The notes: a model not told the origin generated them from the sequence alone. A stretch of DNA of 53,681 nucleotides from Synergistaceae bacterium (GCA_031280275.1 JAITGX010000040.1:1-53681), one strand, 5' to 3'; positions 1 through 9,974 are shown, counted from the stretch's first letter. Numbers and translations are program-made.

Positions 1-68
1 GGAAGTTAAGCTTGACAGCGCCGATGGTACTGTATGGGGTACATACGGGAGAGTAGGTCTCTGCCAGA
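1..68 (+). rRNA. rrf: 5S ribosomal RNA, 3' portion (truncated by window start)
   Basis: GGAAGTTAAGC...CAGCGCCGATGGTACTG...GGGAGAGTAGGTCTCTGCCAG matches the conserved 3' part of bacterial 5S rRNA. Confidence 0.9.
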
Positions 69-77
69 AAACTAGTA

Positions 78-130
78 AAGCGGGCGGGAGGGAATTCCTA
101 TTTAGGAATTCCCTCCCGCCCGCTTGCTTT
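78..130 (+). terminator. Intrinsic terminator of the rRNA operon
   Basis: AAGCGGGCGGGAGGGAATTCC / GGAATTCCCTCCCGCCCGCTT perfect 21-bp stem followed by GCTTTT. Confidence 0.85.
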
Positions 131-189
131 TATCCTATATCGTATATAATGTAAAATATAGTGAAACCGAAAATGGAGGGACGCGTGGT

Positions 190-774
190 ATGGTGGATAG
201 GGATAGGATGGATCGGGAACGCCCGATGATCATGATTGTGGACGACGACGTCACCAATCTAAAGGCCGCCAAAAACTCGCTGGTGGACTTTTACGAGGTG
301 TTCACCGTCCCCTCGGCGGAAAAGATGTTCGACCTGCTCCAACGCAACATCCCCAAGTTGATCCTGCTCGACATCAACATGCCGGGCATGGACGGCTACG
401 AGGCCCTGAAGCTCCTCAAAGCCGATCCAGTCATGAGCGTCATCCCCGTGATCTTCCTGACCGCCATCCATTCCCTGGAGAGCGAACTGGACGGTATCTC
501 TTTAGGAGCCGCCGACTACATCTCTAAGCCGTTTCTTCCCCAGCTTCTGCGGCGGAAGGTGGAACTGCACCTCATGCTCGAAGCGCAAAGGCGTCTGCTG
601 GAGGCTCAACTGTGGAAGATTGAATCCCTGGTGAAAGACCTCAACCACCTCAAAGAAAACTTTCGTAAGGCAACTGAGGCACTCCAGCTCATTCAAAAGA
701 AACACGGGGATCACCTCGACCCCATTCTGGTAGATGCCTTTGAGCAGGTGACCAATCTTTTAACGGAAGCGTAG
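190..774 (+). CDS. Stand-alone response regulator (REC domain plus C-terminal coiled-coil, no recognisable output domain)
   Basis: IMIVDDD...LILLDINMPGMDG...FLTA...YISKPF REC motifs; GGAGGG upstream of the ATG at 190; the longer ORF start at 124 lies in the terminator. Confidence 0.85.
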   Translation: MVDRDRMDRERPMIMIVDDDVTNLKAAKNSLVDFYEVFTVPSAEKMFDLLQRNIPKLILLDINMPGMDGYEALKLLKADPVMSVIPVIFLTAIHSLESELDGISLGAADYISKPFLPQLLRRKVELHLMLEAQRRLLEAQLWKIESLVKDLNHLKENFRKATEALQLIQKKHGDHLDPILVDAFEQVTNLLTEA

Positions 775-788
775 GCGTAAAAAACACG

Positions 789-3401
789 ATGAGTTCCCCC
801 TTTCAAAACATTCAGACAAGCACGGACTCGGATCCCGCTTTCGCAGGACAGCGCGCTTCGGCCAACGAAACCCAGCCGTCCCGGACCGTCCTGGATACGC
901 CGCGCCCAGTCGCCACAAGCATGTTGAGACTACGTTTTACCCTGATCTACGTGCTCTTTATCCTGGCGCTGTTTTTGGTGGTTGTCATCCTCTCTGTTCA
1001 GCAGTACTACGACGTGGGCGTCGGTATCGCCCTGCGTCAGGGCTTTCCCCTGCTGGAGCGCGCCGCCGCCCTTATCGAAGGCGACAAATTTGAAAAACTT
1101 TCCAAAACTCTCGACCCCTCCGATTCTTTTTACGAAGAAACCCGGAAAAAACTCGCCGCTTTGAAAATGGAAACGCGCTGCCGCCGTCTTTACACCATGG
1201 CGCCAGGCAAGGAAAACGTCCACCGATTCATCATCGACGGCGGCAACCCAGAGCAGGCGATCTTTTCCCCTCTCGGCAAGAAAGAGGACGTCAGCGCCGC
1301 GAAGGCCTACCTGCAAACTTACGAGACCTGGACCCCGCAGGTGGACGAAAGGGATTTCGCGGGCGTAGGAGCGGGCGTATCAGTATATGCCCCGCTGTTC
1401 AACTCTTCCGGAGCGATGGTGGGGGTTGTTGCTTGCGATCTGGACGCAGAGCGCATCTATAGAGTGGTTTTCAGGCGAATATGGCAGCAGCTCGGCATCT
1501 CGGCCCTTTTTATCATTGTGGGTCTGTTTTTTTACTTTCACATGTTGCGTGTGATTGCCCGGCAGAACGACGAGCTTCTGAAGATGACCCAAAGAGCTCA
1601 GACCGCGTCCCATTCAAAAAGCGCGTTTTTAGCCCGGATGAGCCACGAGATCCGCACACCCATGAACGCCATTATAGGCATGAGCGAGCTGGCTCAGAGG
1701 GAGTACGGTACGCCTAGGGCGGCGGGGTACATTACGGATATCCAGCGAGCTGGGAATCACCTCCTTTCCATTATTAACGATATTCTAGATTTTTCAAAGA
1801 TAGAGTCGAACCGCATGGAGATCGTGAGTGAACTCTATGACACGGCCTCCTTATTAAACGACGCCCTCACCGTTGCCCGCGTTCGTCTCGGCGAAAAACC
1901 CGTGGATTTTCTCCGGGACGTGGACACCTCCATCCCCGCTTTCCTCGTCGGAGACGTGGCCCGCATCCGGCAGGTTCTTTTGAACCTCCTCTCGAATGCG
2001 GAGAAGTACACGAAAAAGGGCTTCGTGAAGTTCACGGCCCGCTGCGAACCCAGGTCAGAGGGCAAGGTGTTCCTGACTTTCTCGGTAGAGGACACCGGTC
2101 TCGGAATCAAACCGGAGGACTTAGGAAAGCTCTTTGATAACTTTTCCCGCCTGGACGCACAACACAACGCCAACGTGGAGGGTACGGGCCTGGGGCTGGC
2201 GATAGCGCGAAACCTGTGCCGCCTCATGGGCGGGGACATCACGGTGACAAGTGAGTACGGTAAGGGTTCCACCTTCACGGCAACCCTGTTTCAGACCGTC
2301 GCGGACAGCAGGCCGATAGCGCTGGACAGTTTGGATAGGAACATCAGGCCCCACGGCGAAACAGGTGTGCGCTTCACCGCACCGGGCTTCCGCGTGCTGG
2401 TCGTGGATGACGTGCAGAGCAACCTGAGGGTCGCGGAGGGCCTCCTTGCCCCTTACGAGATGGTGGTGGACACCTGCGCCAGTGGGGAGGAATCGGTGGC
2501 GATGGTGCAGAAGCGCGAGTACGGCCTAGTGCTGATGGATCACATGATGCCGGACATGGACGGAATAATGGCCACGGAGGCGATACGGGCGCTGGGCGGG
2601 CGCTTCGAGAAAGTGCCCATCGTGGCCTTAACGGCCAACGCTGTCTCCGGCATGAGGGAGATGTTCCTGAAAAACGGCTTTAACGATTATCTTTCGAAGC
2701 CGATAGAGATCAAAAAACTGAACGAACTCATCAAGAAATGGGTTCCGCCGGAGAAGCGGTTTGAGAGGCAGGCGGAGAGGAGGAGGCCCCAAGCGTCTTC
2801 TTCCGTCAAGATCGAAGGACTCGACACGGTCTTGGGCATGGTATTAAGCGGCGGCACGGAGGCGCAATACCGGGAGTTGCTGGCGCTGTTTTGTCACGAC
2901 GCGGAGGTGCGGATGGAGTTTCTTTATTCCTCGCAGGTGGAGGCCGATTTAAAGAATTTCACGACACAGGCCCACGCTCTTAAAAGCGCCTCGGCAAACG
3001 TGGGCGCCAAGGCGTTGTCGGAGGATGCCGCGGCCCTGGAAGACGCGGGTAAACGAGGGGACATAGCTTTTATCCGGGAGCGGCTCGACGGGTTCCGTGA
3101 AAGACTTGCCGAGTTCGTGGGACACGTGCGCAGTACCCTAGCCGCCAGCTTGCGCCCGGCGCCGGCAGCGGGTTTGTCGGAGGTTCCCGTCGCCAGCCTC
3201 CTGCACCTGAAGGAAGCCCTTGCCAGGGAGGACGTGGGGAAAGCAGACAGCCTTTTGGCGGAGTTGGCTGGAACGGACAACGAGAAGACAAAAACCCTTC
3301 TCGATGAGGTCTCGGACTTGCTTCTAAAATCGGAGTTTGAAAAAGCCGCAGCCACCACCGACTCTTTCCTAAAAGCTCTGGGTCCTGACGAACGCCGATA
3401 G
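789..3401 (+). CDS. Hybrid sensor histidine kinase (TM sensor, HisKA, HATPase, REC, HPt)
   Basis: [14 protein letters not shown]-box; GTGLGLAI G-box; VLVVDDVQSN...VLMDHMMPDMDG REC; HALKSASANVGA HPt. Confidence 0.93.
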   Translation: MSSPFQNIQTSTDSDPAFAGQRASANETQPSRTVLDTPRPVATSMLRLRFTLIYVLFILALFLVVVILSVQQYYDVGVGIALRQGFPLLERAAALIEGDKFEKLSKTLDPSDSFYEETRKKLAALKMETRCRRLYTMAPGKENVHRFIIDGGNPEQAIFSPLGKKEDVSAAKAYLQTYETWTPQVDERDFAGVGAGVSVYAPLFNSSGAMVGVVACDLDAERIYRVVFRRIWQQLGISALFIIVGLFFYFHMLRVIARQNDELLKMTQRAQTASHSKSAFLARMSHEIRTPMNAIIGMSELAQREYGTPRAAGYITDIQRAGNHLLSIINDILDFSKIESNRMEIVSELYDTASLLNDALTVARVRLGEKPVDFLRDVDTSIPAFLVGDVARIRQVLLNLLSNAEKYTKKGFVKFTARCEPRSEGKVFLTFSVEDTGLGIKPEDLGKLFDNFSRLDAQHNANVEGTGLGLAIARNLCRLMGGDITVTSEYGKGSTFTATLFQTVADSRPIALDSLDRNIRPHGETGVRFTAPGFRVLVVDDVQSNLRVAEGLLAPYEMVVDTCASGEESVAMVQKREYGLVLMDHMMPDMDGIMATEAIRALGGRFEKVPIVALTANAVSGMREMFLKNGFNDYLSKPIEIKKLNELIKKWVPPEKRFERQAERRRPQASSSVKIEGLDTVLGMVLSGGTEAQYRELLALFCHDAEVRMEFLYSSQVEADLKNFTTQAHALKSASANVGAKALSEDAAALEDAGKRGDIAFIRERLDGFRERLAEFVGHVRSTLAASLRPAPAAGLSEVPVASLLHLKEALAREDVGKADSLLAELAGTDNEKTKTLLDEVSDLLLKSEFEKAAATTDSFLKALGPDERR

Positions 3402-3418
3402 ACGGAGGGGAAAACGTT

Positions 3419-4555
3419 GTGAGGACGAAAAAGAAGCTCTTATTTCTAGTGATCCTCGTGGTTTTAGCCCTGAGCTGGGTGTTTTTGCGGAACCCGCAGG
3501 GTCAGATCTGGAGGCCCGGCCGATCGCTGGACAGGAGACAGGTGAAGGTGGCTGTCCTCTACCTGGCAGATCCCTCCGCCGGAGGGTACAGCCGCGCCCA
3601 TGACGTCGGAATCCTGGAGATGCAGCGAGCCCTGGAACTCCGCGATGATCAGATCATCCGCAAGTTGAGTGTTTCGGACCTCAACAAACCGGCGGTGGAG
3701 CTTGCCATGAGGGAGTGCATCGCCGAGGGGGTTAACCTCATCATCTCCACCAGCGACGGTTACGCGGAGACCTGCGAAAAGCTCGCCGCAAGGTTCTCGA
3801 ACGTGGCTTTCGCGCAAATTTACGTAAAATTGCGCAACGCAACCAACCTCACCCACTACTTCGGGCGCATCTATCAGGCGCGGTATCTGAGCGGCATCGC
3901 GGCAGGACTGCGGACAAAAAACGGCAAAATCGGCTATGTGGCGGCCATGGGTCGGGCAAACAGTCAAGTCACCAGTGGTCTCAACGCCTTTGCCTTAGGG
4001 GTGGAGCGGGTCAACCGGGACGCTCAGATTCTGGTGAAGGTCACGTACAGATGGTATGATCCCATGGGAGAGAGACAGGCTGCCCGCGCACTGCTCGCCG
4101 AGGGCTGCGACGTCATCGCCCAGCACTGCGACACTCCGAACCCGCAGATAGCGGCCCAGGCAGCTGGTTTTTGGGGTGTAGGCTACAACACGGACATGAG
4201 CCGTGTCGCACCAGGAGCCGTGATAACGTCGGTCATGTGGAACTGGGGCGTGTACTATACCCGCTTGGTTCAAAGCGTGATTGACGGCTCCTTCACCACC
4301 GAACCCTACTTCGGCGGCCTGAGGGACGGAGTGGTCGACTTGGCCCCGCTCAACGAGAACCTCCTGCCCCCTGAGGCCGCCGAGACCGTGGCGAAGGCCC
4401 GCGCAGAGATCGAAGATGGGGTAAACGGCGTTTTTGACGGGGTGATGGAAACCAACGAGGGGAGGACTGTAGGCGTGGAGGGCGGCACGCTCTCCGACGC
4501 GGTTATATGCGACAGCCTGGACTGGTACTATCGCAACGTGAGAGAGCTTCGATGA
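3419..4555 (+). CDS. BMP-family (Med/PnrA-like) periplasmic binding protein with N-terminal signal/anchor
   Basis: KVAVLYLADPSAGGYSRAHDVG, KIGYVAAMG, GCDVIAQHCDTPN, VGYNTDMSRVAPGAVITSVMWNWGVYY typical of the BMP family; hydrophobic N-terminus. Confidence 0.85.
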   Translation: MRTKKKLLFLVILVVLALSWVFLRNPQGQIWRPGRSLDRRQVKVAVLYLADPSAGGYSRAHDVGILEMQRALELRDDQIIRKLSVSDLNKPAVELAMRECIAEGVNLIISTSDGYAETCEKLAARFSNVAFAQIYVKLRNATNLTHYFGRIYQARYLSGIAAGLRTKNGKIGYVAAMGRANSQVTSGLNAFALGVERVNRDAQILVKVTYRWYDPMGERQAARALLAEGCDVIAQHCDTPNPQIAAQAAGFWGVGYNTDMSRVAPGAVITSVMWNWGVYYTRLVQSVIDGSFTTEPYFGGLRDGVVDLAPLNENLLPPEAAETVAKARAEIEDGVNGVFDGVMETNEGRTVGVEGGTLSDAVICDSLDWYYRNVRELR

Positions 4556-7500
4556 ATGTTGGGTCCAACTGGAAGCATGTGATAAGGGCGAACTACCTGC
4601 AGCTCACTTTGGTGTTCGCCGCCTTTTTTTTGGTAGTGCTGGCTGGGTGCGCCTCCATCGGCAATATCATGCGGCGGCACCTTACCGAGGGGCTGAACGA
4701 CGCGATGCTGGCCGCCGAGATCAGCGTGGACGCGCTGCTTTCCAATGGGGCGGTCACTCTGTCCAACGCGGCCTACACCGTGCGGGACATGCTGGAAAGG
4801 AACGCAAGCCAAGGTCAGGTAATTGCGTACCTCAAAGAGATGACGGAAAAGATCCGCAGCGAGCGCTTCGGGCCGTCCCGGTATATATCCCTCAACGGGT
4901 TCATCGAGGGTAAACTCATCGACAGCCTGAACCTTATCCATCCCGGGCCAGACTACATCCCCCAGCAGCGCCCCTGGTACGATGCGGCGGTGAGGAGCGA
5001 GGGAGATACCATCATACACACCGAACCCTATGTGGACGTGAGGACGGGCGAGGTGATCCTGTCCATAGTGCAGAACGTCCGCGCCAGCTCCGGCGAATCC
5101 ATGGGAATCCTGATGTTGGACGTGGACATCTCGTGGCTGAAAAAGTACATCGACGCCCTTCACTTGGTGAGAGGCGCTTATGGGATGATCCTCACCCAGA
5201 ACATGGTGGTGGTGGGGCACAAACACGGAGAGTTCGTGGGTCGTCAGCTCCAAGACCTCGATGAGGACTATGCGGAGCTGCCTCAGCTGCTTTTGATGCG
5301 CAAGGCCGTGCGGTCCGCGCGGATCACGGACGCCGACGGAACCGCCTCCTTGGCGTCGTTTCTGCGCATGGGCAACGGCTGGTATCTGGGAGTTATCATC
5401 CCGCTTCACGACTACTACGGCTACATGTACAACACCATAACGCTTTTGGTACTGATGGGGGTTTCCCTGGCGGCTTGCCTGGGCTACCTGCTGCTGCGCC
5501 TGAGCGCGGCGAAAATGCGGTCCGACGAGGAGAACAAGAGTAAGTCGGCGTTCCTGGCCCGGATGAGCCATGAGATCCGCACACCCATGAACGCCGTCAT
5601 GGGCCTGAGCGAGCTGGGCCTGCGGACGGACAGTCTGCCCCTCACCGGGGAGTACTTCGCTGGCATCAAGCAGGCGGGGCAAAACCTTCTTTCTATCATC
5701 AACGACATCCTGGACTTCTCCAAGATTGAGTCTGGCAACTTGGGCATCACGCCCGCGCCCTACATCTTGGCCTCTCTTTTGAACGATGTGGTGAACATCA
5801 TACGGGTGCGGCTGTCAGAAAAGCCGCTGCTGTTCGCCGCCAACATCCAGTCCTCCCTGCCGAACAACCTGATTGGCGACGAGACGCGGGTACGGCAGGT
5901 GCTCCTCAACATACTCTCCAACGCCGCGAAGTACACCTTTGAGGGCTTCATTATGTTCTCCGCCACGGGGGAGCGGACGGGGGAAGACACTATCGTGCTG
6001 AAGCTTGAGGTAGCTGACAGTGGGATAGGCATAAAACCGGAGGACATAAAGGGACTCTTTGGGGAGTTCGTCCGATTCGATGCCAAGCGCAACAAGGGAG
6101 TAGAGGGAACCGGGCTGGGTCTGGCCATCACCAAGAAGCTCTGCCTGGCCATGGGCGGGGACATTACGGTGACGAGCGTCTACGGGGAGGGCTCGGTGTT
6201 CACCGCCGCCATTCCCCAGAAGTTCGACGGGGACTCGCCCGTGGCCGTAGTGGACGACGTGAAAGAAAAAAGTGTTTTGTTCTGCGACGAGCGTCCCCTT
6301 TACGTCGATTCGATTCACAAGACACTGGAGGACCTGGGCGTTGCCGTCACCACCGCGGCGGACGGAGAGGAGTTCATGGATAAGCTGGCGGAGGGCGCCT
6401 ACCGTTTCGCCCTCGTCTCGCCCACTCTTGCCGCTCGCGCGAGGGATTTTCTGAACGGCGCTAAAACCGCGAACGCAAAGGCCGATACCACGCTGATTTT
6501 ACTGGCGGGGCTGAACGAGATGCCCGCGTTTCGGGACCTTCCCGTCATCATCATGCCAGCCTACGCTGTCTCCCTTGCGAACGCGCTGAACAACGAGACG
6601 CTGATCATCAGCCCCAGCAAGCCCGGCGCGCGGTTCTCCGCTCCCAGCGCCAGGGTGTTGTTGGTGGACGACATTCTGACCAACCTGGTGGTGGCAAAAG
6701 GGCTTCTGGCCCCGTACATGATGACGGTGGACACCTGCGAGAGCGGCGAGGAGTCCATCGCGCTGGTTCGCGAGAACGAGTACGACCTGGTGCTGATGGA
6801 TCATATGATGCCCGGTATGGACGGGATTGAGGCGACGAAGGCCATTCGCGCCCTGGGCGGCGGCCTGGAGAAACTGCCCATTGTGGCTCTCACGGCTAAC
6901 GCCGTTTCCGGAATGCACGAGATGTTTCTGAAACGGGGAATGGACGATTTCATCTCCAAACCGATAGACCCCGCCAAACTAGACGCCATTCTCCGCAAGT
7001 GGATTCCCAAGGAAAAACAGCGCACGGCTGTTCATCGGGAACCGGCTGCACCCAAGGAGAGTGTTCTTTTCGAATTGGAGGGAGTGGACATGAAAAGGGG
7101 CATGGCCATGGCGAGTGGTTCGGAGGAGAACTACCGGGGTGTGTTGAAAATCTACTGCCGCGACGTTGCCGATAGAATGGAATTTCTCAGCGTAACCTGT
7201 GCCGAGAAAGACCTGAAAAACTTCGTCGTTCAGGTACACGCGCTCAAAAGCGCCTCCACCAACATCGGGGCCACGGCCTTGGCGGAGACGGCGGCGCTTC
7301 TGGAGAGCGCGGGGAAACGCGGGGATTTGGCGTTCATTTGGGAGCGAGTCGGCGTTTTTCGGGACGGCCTTACCGCTCTGGTGCAGAACATCGAAACGGC
7401 TTTGAGTCCTGCCGCGCCGGAGATCTCTCTCAGCGAACCGGAGTCAGCGCCGCTCGAGGAAGTTGTGCCCCTTTTGACCTCTTTACAGGAGTCCCTCGCC

Positions 7501-7701
7501 GCTGAAGACGTTCGCCGGGCCGACGACCTCATCGCCGAGTTAGGGGAGTTGCGCCTCGACACCGCTACCGCCGCGGTCGTCTCTCGCGTGTCGGATTTAC
7601 TCCTCCTAGCTGAATTCGAAGAAGCCGCCCAAACTATAAAAAGCAGAACCTTAAGCGGGGGCAGAGCCCCACAAGGGTTTAATCAGCACTTCCCTAAATG
7701 A
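4552..7701 (+). CDS. Hybrid sensor histidine kinase (dCache-like sensor, HisKA, HATPase, degenerate REC, REC, HPt)
   Basis: [35 protein letters not shown]...VLMDHMMPGMDG; HALKSASTNIGA; start overlaps the upstream stop (ATGA). Confidence 0.92.
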   Translation: MNVGSNWKHVIRANYLQLTLVFAAFFLVVLAGCASIGNIMRRHLTEGLNDAMLAAEISVDALLSNGAVTLSNAAYTVRDMLERNASQGQVIAYLKEMTEKIRSERFGPSRYISLNGFIEGKLIDSLNLIHPGPDYIPQQRPWYDAAVRSEGDTIIHTEPYVDVRTGEVILSIVQNVRASSGESMGILMLDVDISWLKKYIDALHLVRGAYGMILTQNMVVVGHKHGEFVGRQLQDLDEDYAELPQLLLMRKAVRSARITDADGTASLASFLRMGNGWYLGVIIPLHDYYGYMYNTITLLVLMGVSLAACLGYLLLRLSAAKMRSDEENKSKSAFLARMSHEIRTPMNAVMGLSELGLRTDSLPLTGEYFAGIKQAGQNLLSIINDILDFSKIESGNLGITPAPYILASLLNDVVNIIRVRLSEKPLLFAANIQSSLPNNLIGDETRVRQVLLNILSNAAKYTFEGFIMFSATGERTGEDTIVLKLEVADSGIGIKPEDIKGLFGEFVRFDAKRNKGVEGTGLGLAITKKLCLAMGGDITVTSVYGEGSVFTAAIPQKFDGDSPVAVVDDVKEKSVLFCDERPLYVDSIHKTLEDLGVAVTTAADGEEFMDKLAEGAYRFALVSPTLAARARDFLNGAKTANAKADTTLILLAGLNEMPAFRDLPVIIMPAYAVSLANALNNETLIISPSKPGARFSAPSARVLLVDDILTNLVVAKGLLAPYMMTVDTCESGEESIALVRENEYDLVLMDHMMPGMDGIEATKAIRALGGGLEKLPIVALTANAVSGMHEMFLKRGMDDFISKPIDPAKLDAILRKWIPKEKQRTAVHREPAAPKESVLFELEGVDMKRGMAMASGSEENYRGVLKIYCRDVADRMEFLSVTCAEKDLKNFVVQVHALKSASTNIGATALAETAALLESAGKRGDLAFIWERVGVFRDGLTALVQNIETALSPAAPEISLSEPESAPLEEVVPLLTSLQESLAAEDVRRADDLIAELGELRLDTATAAVVSRVSDLLLLAEFEEAAQTIKSRTLSGGRAPQGFNQHFPK
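7650..7694 (+). repeat. Partial copy (right half) of dispersed palindromic repeat family
   Basis: CTTAAGCGGGGGCAGAGCCCCACAAGGGTTTAATCAGCACTTCCC matches the right half of the copy at 47152-47259. Confidence 0.8.
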
Positions 7702-7815
7702 TGATAAAAGGTTCATTGGTGAAATAAAGGCTAGCAGGTTGAGTATAGTGACTCAACTTTCGCAGTAACTTTTCAGTGTCTGGCACCTTAAATTGTTGGA
7801 TATAACTTGGAAGGT

Positions 7816-7868
7816 AAAGTATCATTACAATAGAAAAATTTTTTCCTAAGGCTTAAGTTGTTGACGTT
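7816..7868. pseudogene. Short relic sharing sequence with the ISAs1-like relic near 49.9 kb
   Basis: AAGTATCATTACAATAGAAAA...CTTAAGTTGTTGA resembles the minus strand at about 49935-49885 (AAGTATCATTACAACAGAAAA...CTTAAGTTGTTGA). Confidence 0.5.
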
Positions 7869-7893
7869 GCTTTAAAATATGGGAGGTTGTATC

Positions 7894-8451
7894 ATGTTGG
7901 AAACAAACATGGAACGGAAGGTTCTTCCGTCCAATCCTAACGCGGGAGAGGCGTTTAATAGAGGTGCGCTCGAAAAAATTTACCTGGCCGGGGGGTGTTT
8001 TTGGGGCGCAGAGGCCTTCATGGCGCGGGTGCCGGGCGTTGCGGACACCACGGTGGGCTACGCTAACGGGACGACGGCTAACCCCATCTATGAGGAGGTC
8101 TGCCACAAGAACACCGGCCATGCCGAGACGGTAGAGGTTTTGTACGACCCCAAGCGGACATCTCTCGCAAGCCTGCTGACCGCCTTTTTCACCATTATCG
8201 ACCCTCTGAGCGTCAACCGTCAAGGCGAGGACTTCGGCACGCAGTACCGCACGGGCGTCTACTATCTAACGCTGGAGGACAAGGAAACCGCCGAAAAGGT
8301 GTTCGCCGCCGAACAGGCCAAGTACTCCCGTCCCCTGGCCGTGGAGCTGAAACCTCTGGAAAACTTCTACGCCGCTGAGGAGCACCACCAGGATTACCTG
8401 GAAAAGAACCCTGGCGGCTACTGTCACGTTGACTTTTCCAAGCTGGGCTAA
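7894..8451 (+). CDS. msrA: Peptide-methionine (S)-S-oxide reductase MsrA
   Basis: YLAGGCFWGAEAFM, GYANGTTANPIYEEVCHKNTGHAE; GGGAGG upstream of the ATG at 7894. Confidence 0.95.
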   Translation: MLETNMERKVLPSNPNAGEAFNRGALEKIYLAGGCFWGAEAFMARVPGVADTTVGYANGTTANPIYEEVCHKNTGHAETVEVLYDPKRTSLASLLTAFFTIIDPLSVNRQGEDFGTQYRTGVYYLTLEDKETAEKVFAAEQAKYSRPLAVELKPLENFYAAEEHHQDYLEKNPGGYCHVDFSKLG

Positions 8452-8453
8452 CC

Positions 8454-9029
8454 ATGACGGATCCCGAAATTCTGCGCGCTTTTGTCGCCGTGATCCCGCC
8501 GGAAGACGTGCTGGATCGACTGGAGAGGTTCGTGGCGCGTTTACGTCTTCTGGCCCTCTTCAAGTGGACAACGCGCAAGCAATGGCACATCACCCTGCGC
8601 TTTTTGGGTGAAGCACCCAAGGCCAAAGTCGAGGTCTTCGCCAATGCTCTGGAAAAAATGGAGATGGGGATGAGAGAACCTTTCAACGTCCGTCTGAGTC
8701 GGGCTGGCGGGTTTCCGAAATCTGCACAGTCTCGGGCGCTCTGGCTGGGTGGGGACGGGGGAAACGAGGACTTAACCGCCCTAGCCGGGCGCGTGGAGCG
8801 GATTGCCGTTGCTTCCGGTTTTCCCCCCGAAATGAAAAAATACACCCCTCACCTCACCCTGGCGCGGCTCCGCGAGGCGGCTCCCCTGCCACTGGGCCTC
8901 GCCGAGGCCCTCGCGGAGGCTCCAACGCTGACTTGGCGTTGCGAGGGATTTTTCCTCGTCAAGAGCGAACTGACCCCCGAGGGTGCGGTGTATACTCCCC
9001 TGCGCCTGTATCGCAGGGCAAACGCATGA
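8454..9029 (+). CDS. thpR: RNA 2',3'-cyclic phosphodiesterase (LigT/2H family)
   Basis: two 2H motifs: WHITLRFLG and YTPHLTLAR. Confidence 0.9.
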   Translation: MTDPEILRAFVAVIPPEDVLDRLERFVARLRLLALFKWTTRKQWHITLRFLGEAPKAKVEVFANALEKMEMGMREPFNVRLSRAGGFPKSAQSRALWLGGDGGNEDLTALAGRVERIAVASGFPPEMKKYTPHLTLARLREAAPLPLGLAEALAEAPTLTWRCEGFFLVKSELTPEGAVYTPLRLYRRANA

Positions 9030-9216
9030 AAATGAGCAGGTAAATTATTTACTTTATGAGAAAAGAGTATTAAAAAGTAGCTATTTCAATTATAAGATAG
9101 GAGATAGCTACAAATGCAAGCAGGCATAACCAGCATTCACAAATATTTACAATAACTTACAGACAAAATGACATTTTTCGAGCAGCCGCTGAAATTCTCC
9201 AGCAACAGTTTATTCT

Positions 9217-9459
9217 TCACAACATCTTCTGCCCCTTTTTTGCACCCGCTGAGTGCCGGCGGGCCTTACAAGATGTGCTGTCAATTGACATATCTTGCAT
9301 ATCCGCGTCACTGCTCAACGACTTGAACACTTTTTTGAAAACCTCGTCACATGACCATTTGCGATTCCATGTTGAGACAGAAAGAAGACGTTTGTGGTAT
9401 AATTCTGGAGCGTGAAAAAATTCTGTCCGATTAAGAACGAGGTCATGGCGGTTAATCAC
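9217..9459 (-). pseudogene. Degenerate IS5-family transposase fragment
   Basis: translation DMSIDSTSCKARRHSAGAKKG resembles the IS5-type IDST...KAHRHSAGAKKG segment; the rest is eroded. Confidence 0.6.
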
Positions 9460-9475
9460 GAACGGGAAAAAGTTG

Positions 9476-9493
9476 GGGTATCAGCGCGTAAAA
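9476..9493 (+). repeat. Left arm of 18-bp inverted repeat flanking the cupin gene
   Basis: GGGTATCAGCGCGTAAAA; exact reverse complement at 10044-10061. Confidence 0.85.
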
Positions 9494-9536
9494 TTTGGAC
9501 AAAAAGAGCCAACGGCTCTGAGGACGGGAGGTTTAT

Positions 9537-9974
9537 GTGATGAGACGGAAGTTGTTTTTTGTCGTTGCGTGCCTTTTTGTGGTAACTACTCTAGCCTCAT
9601 GCGCTTTTGCCGATATTTTCAAGAAAGAGTCCCTCATTATTCTGGACAAGGAGAAAGCTGGCGGCGGTGTTGGAACCCTTTACGGCAAGTACGCGTTCAC
9701 CCGGGATATGCCCCCAATGGAAAACCCCGTCCGGGAAATCGCCTGGTTGACCCTCAAGCCTGGAGACTCCATCGGTTTTCACAAGCATGAGGTCAACGAG
9801 GACGTCTACATCGTCGTCTCAGGCAGCGGGGTGTTTAAAAACGACGACGGTACGGAACACGAAGTGGGGCCCGGCGACATCACCATCGCCCGACTGGGTC
9901 AGTCCCATGCGCTCAGCAACACGGGCAAAGAAGACCTGGTGATCATTTCCGTGATCGCGGGCAAAACCCCCTGA
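9537..9974 (+). CDS. Secreted or lipoprotein-like cupin-domain protein
   Basis: signal-like N-terminus (FFVVACLFVVTTLASCAFA); cupin motifs GDSIGFHKHEVNEDVYIVVSGSG and GPGDITIARLGQSHAL. Confidence 0.85.
   Translation: MMRRKLFFVVACLFVVTTLASCAFADIFKKESLIILDKEKAGGGVGTLYGKYAFTRDMPPMENPVREIAWLTLKPGDSIGFHKHEVNEDVYIVVSGSGVFKNDDGTEHEVGPGDITIARLGQSHALSNTGKEDLVIISVIAGKTP

Noticed and set aside
9078-9112. GTAGCTAT...ATAGCTAC inverted repeat after thpR
   Set aside because: Short 8-bp arms with a long loop; possible weak terminator or decayed element end but not supportable.
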